64,000 bases of DNA. Source: M55B112 sp040903745. Lineage in GTDB: Bacteria; Bacteroidota; Bacteroidia; Bacteroidales; GCA-2748055. The DNA is taken from assembly GCA_040903745.1 (NCBI GenBank), contig JBBDUV010000063.1, forward strand, positions 1 to 64,000. The letters run 5' to 3'. A model generated the notes under the pieces. That model worked only from the letters and a program-made list of their open reading frames with translations. It was not told the DNA's origin and did not search any database. This document shows, piece after piece, positions 7,415-14,748 of this stretch; within the stretch, counting starts at the first letter, position 1; each line of letters opens with the position of its first letter. The position numbers and the translations under genes are program-made.

Positions 7415-8323
7415 TTATAGATGGGAAATATTCTTTATTTTCTCAATTTGCGCTGCAAAGTAAGCACTTTTTTCCGGATATTTCAAACTTAATCTTTCAT
7501 AGGCATAGATCGCTTTCGCGTGCAGCCCCTGCTTCACGTAAATCTTTGCCAGTGTATCTGTTATAAAGCTGTCATCCTCCTTCACCGATCCTACCGACAC
7601 ATCTCCTTCGAGTGCTGTTTCCTTATCCGCCTTGATCACCCCCGCTTCACTGTTCAGAAACTGCTCGATCAGCGATGAAGAGTGGTTTGCGGATCCTGAA
7701 GTACGGCTGCTCAAGCCCTCACCCCTGAACTGCTCTGCTGTTGAAACACGCAGGTCTGCTTTGCCATCAGCCTTTTTGTGCTGCGGCTCTTCACTGATCT
7801 CATCCTCCTCCTCTTCATCATCAAGCTCCTCTTCCTCATCAAGCGGATCCATTACAGGTACTGCTTCCGGCTCCCCGGTCTCCGGCTCCTCCATTTCGGT
7901 TTCTTCCTTTTCAGGAATACTTTTCTCGCTGGCCTCTTCATCCACAACGTCTTCATCGCCTAACCCATAATCATCCTCAATAACGGTCACTTCATCCGGA
8001 CCAGGTAAATCTCCCACCCCTGCCGGCTCCTCCAGGTCAGTAATAAACTCCAGTTCAGAATCTGCCTCTCCCTGCACATTAACCATGGAACCGGACTCTC
8101 CCATGATCCACCTGTAGAGGTGACCTCGGTCGCTACTGTAAAGCACCGTCCGGCTAACCTCCACAGGATCAGCCTCCTTCCCCAGCTGCTGCATCGCCTT
8201 CAGCTTCATAAACCTGGGCAGACCAAACCACGGATACGCGTTGATCAGGCTGTCAAGTTGGGTCAGATGCTCCTCGGTGAATTTTTCCGCCTTCATTATG
8301 GAAATCAGTTCTTCCTTGTTCAT
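7415..8323 (-). CDS. Acidic TPR-like protein of the lptE-secG operon, function unknown
   Basis: The 302-residue product starts MNKEELIS. Its N-terminal about 90 residues look globular, the middle (about 105-190) is a low-complexity Glu/Asp-rich linker, and the last 60 residues (about 240-300) form one tetratricopeptide-like helical pair (LAKIYVKQG...AIYAYERLSLKYP). No signal peptide or membrane segment is visible, so it is probably cytoplasmic. I chose 8323 rather than the upstream in-frame ATG at 8374, which would overlap lptE by 38 bp. Proteins like this sit between lptE and secG in many Bacteroidota; the function is unknown to me. Confidence 0.85.
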   Translation of the reverse strand: MNKEELISIMKAEKFTEEHLTQLDSLINAYPWFGLPRFMKLKAMQQLGKEADPVEVSRTVLYSSDRGHLYRWIMGESGSMVNVQGEADSELEFITDLEEPAGVGDLPGPDEVTVIEDDYGLGDEDVVDEEASEKSIPEKEETEMEEPETGEPEAVPVMDPLDEEEELDDEEEEDEISEEPQHKKADGKADLRVSTAEQFRGEGLSSRTSGSANHSSSLIEQFLNSEAGVIKADKETALEGDVSVGSVKEDDSFITDTLAKIYVKQGLHAKAIYAYERLSLKYPEKSAYFAAQIEKIKNISHL

Positions 8324-8336
8324 TTGCAGACAGTTT

Positions 8337-8870
8337 TTACCAGTTAACAAACGCTTTATTAAAAATATCTTCAAGAATATTTTCCATGATCAGATCGATC
8401 AGCTCCTCCTCCACATCAGCAAGGTTCCGGCTCGAATCATACTCTTCATACCGGGAAAAGGTGGACTCAAAATCCTGCTCAGGATCCAGCACATTTGTAT
8501 ATACAACCCTGATGGAAATGGTGAGCCTGTTTCTGGCCGCCGTTTCATTCCCGGTGATCGCAGTGGGCCTTGTCTCATAATTCCTTATTTCACCCGAGAA
8601 GCTTACATCACCCCCAGCCGGCACCAGCTCCAGACTTGTATTGGACTGAATCTTATCGATCAGTGCATCGGTAAAAAGCTGACTTAGCTGTGCCTGAACC
8701 ACCGGTGCCCGGTTCGGGAAATATTGAACTGTAACAGTGTTGATATCCGGACTGATATTCACGCCACTGAAAGAGTAATTAACCTGCATGGTCTTGCACC
8801 CCTGAATCATCAGCAAAACCGTCAAAACCATTAGTCGGCTCAAATACAAACCCCTCTTCCTCATTCTCAT
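8337..8870 (-). CDS. lptE: LPS assembly lipoprotein LptE
   Basis: LptE is the outer-membrane lipoprotein that plugs and assists LptD in placing LPS on the cell surface. The 177-residue product has a basic N-terminus, a hydrophobic core and lipobox IQGC with Cys at 25, followed by the YSFSGVNI...TVTVQYFPNRA segment typical of Bacteroidota LptE. I chose the ATG at 8870, just after the stop of the sigma-54 activator at 8878; starts at 8891 and 8948 would overlap it and put extra residues before the signal peptide. It sits second in the operon. Confidence 0.88.
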   Translation of the reverse strand: MRMRKRGLYLSRLMVLTVLLMIQGCKTMQVNYSFSGVNISPDINTVTVQYFPNRAPVVQAQLSQLFTDALIDKIQSNTSLELVPAGGDVSFSGEIRNYETRPTAITGNETAARNRLTISIRVVYTNVLDPEQDFESTFSRYEEYDSSRNLADVEEELIDLIMENILEDIFNKAFVNW

Positions 8871-8877
8871 GCCACGC

Positions 8878-10113
8878 TTATCCGATATCATGCTCTTTGA
8901 TCTTTCTATATAAAGTACGTTCCGATATGCCCAATTCTTGTGCAGCATACTTTCTCTTTCCCCTGTGCTTGTCGAGCGCCTTCCTGATCATCTCAATCTC
9001 CTTATCTTCCAGCGAAAGCGACTCCTCCATCACCTCTTCCGTATCCTGTATACGGTCATCATCATCGCTGCCGCGCAGGTGGGCCAGCCGCTCTTCCCTT
9101 TCGGGAAGCACCTCTTCAGCACTCCCGTACAGGTTCTTAATAATCTGCGCATTGTCATGCTGAACCGACCTATCCACATCACCCTTGGACATAATCTCCC
9201 CAACCAGCTTCTTCAGATCATTCATATCCTTTTTCATATCGAAAAGAACCTTGTAGAGGATCTCCCTCTCCGAATTAAAGGCATCCGCCGATACCCCTTC
9301 ACTAGAAATCAGCGCCGGCAGCCGCGATGCACTATATTCAGGCAGATACCGCAAAAGCGTACCCGGAGTGATGGTTCTCTCCTGCTCAATAATCGACAGC
9401 TGCTCTGTAATGTTCTTCAACTGCCGCACATTACCGGGCCATTCATATTTCAGCATCACCTGTCGTGCCTCCTCGTTTAGTGAGATGGGCGGCATCCGGT
9501 AATTCTCGGCAAAATCGGAGGCAAATTTCCTGAACAACAATAAAATATCGTTCCCCCGGTCCCTTAACGGGGGAACGTTAATCGGAACCGTATTGAGCCT
9601 GTAGTAAAGGTCCTCGCGAAATTTACCGGTCCTCACGGCATGGGAAATATCAATGTTCGTTGCCGCGATAATGCGAACATCGCTTTTCAACACCCGCGAT
9701 GATCCAACACGGATAAACTCCCCTGTTTCCAATACCCGCAACAGCCGTACCTGGGTCGAAAGAGGAAGTTCGGCGACCTCATCCAGAAAGATCGTCCCGC
9801 CATCGGACTCCTCGAAATATCCCTTACGGGTGTCATGCGCACCGGTAAAAGAACCCTTTTCATGACCAAACAGCTCTGAGTCGATCGTCCCATCGGGAAT
9901 GGCTCCACAATTCACAGCAATATATGCACCGTGCTTTCGCGCACCTGAATGATGAATAATCTGGGGAAATGACTCTTTTCCTGTTCCGCTTTCTCCCGTA
10001 ATAAAAACCGATAAATCTGTCGGAGCCACCTGCCTCGCTATGTCTATCGCCCGCTCCAACGCGGGATCTGTACCTATAATACCAAATCGTTGCTTAATCT
10101 GTTGTAAATTCAT
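8878..10113 (-). CDS. Sigma-54-dependent transcriptional activator lacking a sensory domain
   Basis: This 411-residue protein is an AAA+ enhancer-binding protein that remodels RpoN-RNA polymerase. Almost the whole N-terminus is AAA+: Walker A GESGTGKE (40-47), Walker B GGTIFLDE (105-112) and the sigma-54 contact loop as GSFTGA (87-92) instead of the usual GAFTGA. There is no receiver, GAF or PAS domain ahead of it. After a variable linker the C-terminal 40 residues form a Fis-type helix-turn-helix (YAAQELGISERTLYRKIKE). The ATG at 10113 was chosen because a promoter at 10147-10177 would start transcription below the longer ATG at 10149. It heads the lptE-TPR-secG operon. Confidence 0.93.
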   Translation of the reverse strand: MNLQQIKQRFGIIGTDPALERAIDIARQVAPTDLSVFITGESGTGKESFPQIIHHSGARKHGAYIAVNCGAIPDGTIDSELFGHEKGSFTGAHDTRKGYFEESDGGTIFLDEVAELPLSTQVRLLRVLETGEFIRVGSSRVLKSDVRIIAATNIDISHAVRTGKFREDLYYRLNTVPINVPPLRDRGNDILLLFRKFASDFAENYRMPPISLNEEARQVMLKYEWPGNVRQLKNITEQLSIIEQERTITPGTLLRYLPEYSASRLPALISSEGVSADAFNSEREILYKVLFDMKKDMNDLKKLVGEIMSKGDVDRSVQHDNAQIIKNLYGSAEEVLPEREERLAHLRGSDDDDRIQDTEEVMEESLSLEDKEIEMIRKALDKHRGKRKYAAQELGISERTLYRKIKEHDIG

Positions 10114-10146
10114 ACGTATACTGACAAAATAACCTGTAAAGTATGA

Positions 10147-10177
10147 CAAAATTACAATAATAGTTTTAAATAAAAAG
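10147..10177 (-). promoter_or_regulatory. Predicted promoter of the sigma-54 activator-lptE-secG operon
   Basis: On the minus strand TTTT (10174-10177), 19 bases, then TAATTTTG (10147-10154) gives one mismatch to the Bacteroidota consensus. The implied leader is about 27 nt for the start at 10113. Confidence 0.5.
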
Positions 10178-10228
10178 GCATTAGCAGGGCCTATTGTAAT
10201 TCATTTCCCATTGATGCTGCAAAAACCT

Positions 10229-10236
10229 TACATTTG
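10229..10236 (+). promoter_or_regulatory. Predicted kdsB promoter -7 box (TACATTTG)
   Basis: TACATTTG matches TAnnTTTG exactly; a weak TTTC lies 21 bases upstream. It faces away from the sigma-54 activator promoter and would give a kdsB leader of about 45 nt. Confidence 0.45.
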
Positions 10237-10288
10237 TTGCATAACCCCTATCAATAGATTGAATATGTACGGCGAAACAAAAAGCCCC

Positions 10289-11059
10289 ATGGATAAAAAC
10301 ATCAAAGTAATTGGCATTATCCCCGCAAGATATGCATCCACCCGGTTCCCCGGAAAGCCCCTTGCACTGCTGAATAACCAGCCAATGATCCAGTGGGTCT
10401 ACGAAGCCTGTTCCGGGGTATTTGATCATCTCACGGTGGCCACAGACGATGAACGCATATTCGGCGCCGTCGAAGCATTTGGCGGAAACGTTGTAATGAC
10501 CTCCCGTGAGCACCCAACTGGCACCGATCGTTGCCTTGAAGTATTAAAGCATGTAGAAAATGAGATGGGATTGAAACCGGGTATTGTAGTGAATATTCAG
10601 GGTGACGAGCCGCTGATCAGGAAGGAGCAGATTGAAGAGCTGCTATCATGCTTTGAAGAGGACAAGACGGTTATAGCTACACTCGTTCAGCCATTTGGCA
10701 AAGATGAGGACCCTGCCGGTCCGGATACCGTCAAAGTAGTTGTCGACACGAAACATAGGGCACTATACTTCTCCCGTTCAATCATCCCATACATCAGAAA
10801 CAGAAACTGTGACACTCCCTATCCCTATCTGAAGCATGTTGGTATGTATGGTTACAGGGCTGGTGTGCTGAAGCAAATCTGCACCCTTCCCCCTTCGCCG
10901 CTGGAACAGTTCGAGTCTCTGGAGCAATTACGTTGGATGGAAAACGGGTTCGCAATCCGTGTGAAACTTACGGAATACAGCAACCAGGGAGTAGATACTC
11001 CGGAGGACCTTGAAAAATTACAGAACTATCTGGATGATCCACGACAGGAGAGCCGATAA
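10289..11059 (+). CDS. kdsB: 3-deoxy-manno-octulosonate cytidylyltransferase
   Basis: KdsB activates Kdo with CTP to CMP-Kdo for addition to lipid A. The 256-residue product has the nucleotidyltransferase motif IIPARYASTRFPGKPL near 9-24, NIQGDEP in the middle and the KHVGMYGYR segment. I chose ATG 10289 because MDKNIKVIGIIPARY begins the family fold; longer in-frame ATGs exist at 10211 and 10265, but the -7 box at 10229 makes 10211 unlikely. It is transcribed alone and points toward the convergent permease gene. Confidence 0.95.
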   Translation: MDKNIKVIGIIPARYASTRFPGKPLALLNNQPMIQWVYEACSGVFDHLTVATDDERIFGAVEAFGGNVVMTSREHPTGTDRCLEVLKHVENEMGLKPGIVVNIQGDEPLIRKEQIEELLSCFEEDKTVIATLVQPFGKDEDPAGPDTVKVVVDTKHRALYFSRSIIPYIRNRNCDTPYPYLKHVGMYGYRAGVLKQICTLPPSPLEQFESLEQLRWMENGFAIRVKLTEYSNQGVDTPEDLEKLQNYLDDPRQESR

Positions 11060-11129
11060 GCTTGTATTGCTCTGTTATACCAACACTGCATACACCAAAT
11101 AATCTGGTACGAGCACCTGTTCCCCCTTC

Positions 11130-13580
11130 TCATTCATGGTACAGTGAATCCACCGGATTACTACGTGCAGCCCGGAGGGTAATGATGTTCACCGTGATCA
11201 TGGTCACCGCAATAGCAACTGAGGCGGCTATCAGGTATATCCCGGGTGTAAAGCCAACATTATAAGGAAAAACATGGAGCCAGTTTCTCATAAAGAAAAA
11301 AGAGATAATCCATGCCAGAATAATTGAGATAACCAGGATAACCAGGATCTCTCTCGAAATGATCATCAACAGGTGATACAGGCTTGCTCCCATGGCTTTC
11401 CTGATGGCTATCTCCCGAAGCCGGCGCTGGGTATTGAAGATTGTCAGGCCCAGCAGGCCCAGAGAAGCAATGATAATTGCGAGTATCGAAAAGAGGAGGG
11501 AGATCTTTCCGGTACGCCGCTCCTCCCTGTAATATTTGTTCAACTCTTCGTCAAGATAAAAATACTGGAAAGGCTCATCACCTGTCATCTCACTCCACAA
11601 CTGGTTAATCATCCCAATGGTATTTTTGCTGTGAATATTTCTTTTGTCAAACCGAATACTGATATATCCCGATTGTGAACGAGTCTCTGTCTTGTAGGCA
11701 AAAAGATAGGGAGCAATTGTCTTTCGCAATGAGCTGTGATGAAAGTCATTGACCACCCCAATCACTTTGTACTCTATCATTGTGCCCTCCCCGGTCGGAC
11801 TTTGAATAACCGTATTCAGCGGATCTTCAAGATTGTACTCCTTCACGGCCGTTTCATTGATAATAACTGACATGGTGTCTTTCATGTCCGAATTATCGAA
11901 AAACCTTCCGGAATCATTTCGCAGAATGAGTCCGTATGTCTTAAAAAAAGAGGGGTCCACGTAATTCACATCGAACATAAAACCGGTTGAGCGCTTGGTT
12001 CCCTTCATCTGAAAAGAGGTGGAGAGGTTACTAAAACCAAGGTATGTGCTTGAATTGGTAGCATTTACAACACCTGGGATCTTTTTAACCTCTTCAAAAA
12101 AAAGATCCATTTTGTTTCTCAATGGGTAAACCCGGTCCACTACGATCATATTTTCAGCGTGAAAGCCCGGATCTTTCTGCAACAGGTAAGCCACCTGTTT
12201 TGATACCACAAGTGTACCTACAATGATGGCTACCGAGATTGTGAATTGCAGGGTAACCATGAAGCTTCTGAACATGGAGGATCTCTTTCGATTGAGAGAA
12301 CCGCCTCGTAAACCGGCAAGAGGCTCAATACGTGACAGATAGAAAGCCGGGTAGACTCCACTAAGCAGACCTATGAGGAGGGAGAGAAATATCACACCCA
12401 CCATTATCCATCCTCTGCCAAGCATGCCAAAGCTAAGGGTCATCCCCATAAAGTTATTGAAGTAAGGCAGCGATATCTCAACCAGAAACAGGGCAATTAC
12501 CAGTGCCAACAGACTAAGCAACACCGATTCGGTAAGAAACTGTCTGATCAGAACTGTCCGTTGCGACCCTACTACCTTTCTCATGGCAATTTCACGGGCT
12601 CTGACAGCCGATCGGGCGGTCGAAAGGTTCATGAAATTTATACCCGCTATGATGAGAATAAAAAAGGCAATCAACGCAAAAATATAGATGTATGTTCTGT
12701 CATTAACCGGTCGAATACAATTTTCCTCACCATACTCAATGCCGGGATTGAGATGGATGTTTGTAAGTGGCTGAAGGAATACACCAAATGCATTGCCTCC
12801 TTCTGCCCACTCTTCGGTTGTAATATCAAGCATCTCCTTGAGCTGGGGACGGATGTTTTTCAACATAACCTGGTTCATCTCCTGCTCTACTTTCTTGAAA
12901 TCAGCACCTTCAGCCAGCAGTAGATAACTGTAAATAGAGTTTGAAAACCAGTTCTCGCTTCTACTTTCCGGAATATTTGACATTGGAAGAAGAAAATCAC
13001 AGAAAAAATGTGAATTATCAGGAAATTCCTCCATCACACCTGTCACCTCATAAAAATTATCCTTGTTATTGAACTCCATAGTTTGTCCGATTGGGTTCTC
13101 GGTGCCAAAATACTGAAGGGCCTTCGATTTGGTTATTACAACTGAATTGGGGCTGCTCAGGACCGTTTCCGGGTCTCCGTAAATAAGGTCGAAGGAAAAT
13201 ATTCTAAAAAAAGAAGAGTCTGCAAACACAACATTATCCTCAATATGCTTTACATCTTTATTCCAGACAAACTGTTGCGGGAACACCTCCAGTCTGACAA
13301 AATCCTCAATGTTATCAATCTCCCTTGTAACGGCTGGAGCCATAACGTAGCTTGTCCATGCTCCACGAAACTTTTGCTCCCCGATATTTCCGTCTATATA
13401 TGCCCTGTAAATCCTTTGAGAATTGTCGTGAAAGCGATCAAAGCTGAGCTCCTTAACGATAAATAAAATAATAAGAATGGCACTGGCCAAACCAATTGCC
13501 AGTCCCGAGATATTGATAAAGGAGAAGATTCGGTTCTTACTGATATTCCTTAAGGCAACATTAAAAAAGTTTCTCCACAT
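11130..13580 (-). CDS. ABC transporter permease with two MacB-PCD/FtsX units
   Basis: The 816-residue inner-membrane protein has the two-fold layout of large Bacteroidota permeases: a TM helix near 20-43, a periplasmic MacB-like domain to about 275, three helices near 280-420, then a second copy of the pattern with C-terminal helices near 680-790. The motif LRNISKNRIFSFINI..GLAIG near the start is diagnostic. MWRNFFNV (13580) is preferred to the upstream ATG at 13610. No ATPase gene is adjacent, so the partner must be encoded elsewhere. The substrate is unknown; relatives export peptides or antibiotics or act in lipoprotein traffic. Confidence 0.88.
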   Translation of the reverse strand: MWRNFFNVALRNISKNRIFSFINISGLAIGLASAILIILFIVKELSFDRFHDNSQRIYRAYIDGNIGEQKFRGAWTSYVMAPAVTREIDNIEDFVRLEVFPQQFVWNKDVKHIEDNVVFADSSFFRIFSFDLIYGDPETVLSSPNSVVITKSKALQYFGTENPIGQTMEFNNKDNFYEVTGVMEEFPDNSHFFCDFLLPMSNIPESRSENWFSNSIYSYLLLAEGADFKKVEQEMNQVMLKNIRPQLKEMLDITTEEWAEGGNAFGVFLQPLTNIHLNPGIEYGEENCIRPVNDRTYIYIFALIAFFILIIAGINFMNLSTARSAVRAREIAMRKVVGSQRTVLIRQFLTESVLLSLLALVIALFLVEISLPYFNNFMGMTLSFGMLGRGWIMVGVIFLSLLIGLLSGVYPAFYLSRIEPLAGLRGGSLNRKRSSMFRSFMVTLQFTISVAIIVGTLVVSKQVAYLLQKDPGFHAENMIVVDRVYPLRNKMDLFFEEVKKIPGVVNATNSSTYLGFSNLSTSFQMKGTKRSTGFMFDVNYVDPSFFKTYGLILRNDSGRFFDNSDMKDTMSVIINETAVKEYNLEDPLNTVIQSPTGEGTMIEYKVIGVVNDFHHSSLRKTIAPYLFAYKTETRSQSGYISIRFDKRNIHSKNTIGMINQLWSEMTGDEPFQYFYLDEELNKYYREERRTGKISLLFSILAIIIASLGLLGLTIFNTQRRLREIAIRKAMGASLYHLLMIISREILVILVISIILAWIISFFFMRNWLHVFPYNVGFTPGIYLIAASVAIAVTMITVNIITLRAARSNPVDSLYHE

Positions 13581-13652
13581 AAACCATGTATTGAAAACAG
13601 ACCTCAACATAAATCGTAAAGCAATGGAGTGCGAATTTTCCCTTACATATAA

Positions 13653-14162
13653 TCAGAGAGCAATAACAACAATGAAAGTATAGAGTGAATATACATCATC
13701 TATAGATTCGAATGAGTACCCCAGGTTGTTTCCGGAAGTTTTTGCCATCTCTATAAACCCCAGTCCGGCTCCGCCCTTTGCAGAAAACTTTCCATTGGTA
13801 ATCGTTTCAATGTAAAGGCTTTTGAGCTCCTCCCTGCTCTTGTTATTTACCAATTCAATACGCCTTTTAAGTGTTTCAATATCCTCGTTTCGAATAGGAT
13901 TTGTGGTCACCAGCCTGATTGTTTCGGCATTCAGTAAAATATCGAAGGTGGGAAGGTACTTTTCCTGTTCCTTTACAAAATGCTCATAAGCATCGGTATA
14001 CTTACATACATTCTCCAACGATTCGATCATTACAGTAAGCACCTTTTTATATACAGCAAACCGGATATCATACTCCTGGGAAACATATTTGAATCTGGCC
14101 AGAAGTTTGTCAATCGAGCCAAAAGTAAGCAGTCCGGTATGATTTAGTATGCTGTTTGTCAC
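13653..14162 (-). CDS. SiaB-family protein kinase-like protein (DUF6272)
   Basis: This 169-residue protein has an HATPase-like layout: a helix with ESLENVCKY (an E..xN-type N-box) near 47-55 and a glycine segment KGGAGLGFIEMAKTSG near 127-142, which is the hallmark of SiaB. In Pseudomonas, SiaB phosphorylates SiaC and the SiaA phosphatase reverses it, tuning a diguanylate cyclase. Here no SiaC (DUF1987), SiaA or cyclase gene is nearby, so the partner is unknown. The family call is by pattern; the role in this organism is inference. It is separated by 43 bp from rnhA. Confidence 0.75.
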   Translation of the reverse strand: MTNSILNHTGLLTFGSIDKLLARFKYVSQEYDIRFAVYKKVLTVMIESLENVCKYTDAYEHFVKEQEKYLPTFDILLNAETIRLVTTNPIRNEDIETLKRRIELVNNKSREELKSLYIETITNGKFSAKGGAGLGFIEMAKTSGNNLGYSFESIDDVYSLYTFIVVIAL

Positions 14163-14205
14163 AGTGCCAACTTGTTTTTTTGGTTTAACAAGTTAATAAA
14201 ACTTT

Positions 14206-14679
14206 TTAAAACGACTCATTTTCCTGCTCATATCCAACATCTGTAAGCAGATTTTGTTGTAAGCTGGCATCCACAGCAAGCTGATCGCACCTCTCGTTCT
14301 CGGGAATATTCGCATGTCCCTTCACCCAGACAAATTCAATGTTAAACATTCGGTGCAGCTGAATATAGCGTTTCCAAAGATCGGGGTTTTTTCTGTTTTT
14401 GAATCTTTTGGCCTCCCAATTCCATATCCACCCTCTGCTGACCGTTTCAACCACATATTTTGAATCTGAATAGACCTTTATTTTAAGGTCTTTTCTTTTC
14501 AGTGCCTCAAGTCCGGCAATCACTGCCAGCAGTTCCATCCTGTTGTTGGTTGTTAGCCTGTACCCCGCAGACAACTCCTTTCTGTGTCCTTTATACAGTA
14601 GCACAACACCGTAGCCTCCCGGACCGGGATTTCCCCGGGCTGCTCCATCTGTATACATTGTAACCAAATCTTCTGTCAT
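14206..14679 (-). CDS. rnhA: Ribonuclease HI
   Basis: RNase HI cuts the RNA strand of RNA-DNA hybrids. The 157-residue protein keeps all active-site residues: Asp11 (YTDGAARGNPGPGG), Glu49 (NNRMEL), Asp72 (YSDSKYV) and Asp132 (ERCDQLA), with His122 in KGHAN. The WIWNWEAKRFKNRKNPDLW segment corresponds to the basic handle. I chose the ATG at 14679 over 14703 because MTEDLVTMYTDG is the usual short lead to the first strand. It lacks an N-terminal hybrid-binding domain. Confidence 0.96.
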   Translation of the reverse strand: MTEDLVTMYTDGAARGNPGPGGYGVVLLYKGHRKELSAGYRLTTNNRMELLAVIAGLEALKRKDLKIKVYSDSKYVVETVSRGWIWNWEAKRFKNRKNPDLWKRYIQLHRMFNIEFVWVKGHANIPENERCDQLAVDASLQQNLLTDVGYEQENESF

Positions 14680-14748
14680 CCAAAAAGATAAAAAAACACG
14701 CACAAAACCAATAGATTATGTGCGCGTATATTTGATAAAACACTCTTT

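Noticed and set aside
7632..7970. Plus-strand serine-rich ORF inside the TPR-like gene
   Set aside because: It is the antisense of the Glu/Asp-rich low-complexity region on the minus strand; no independent support.
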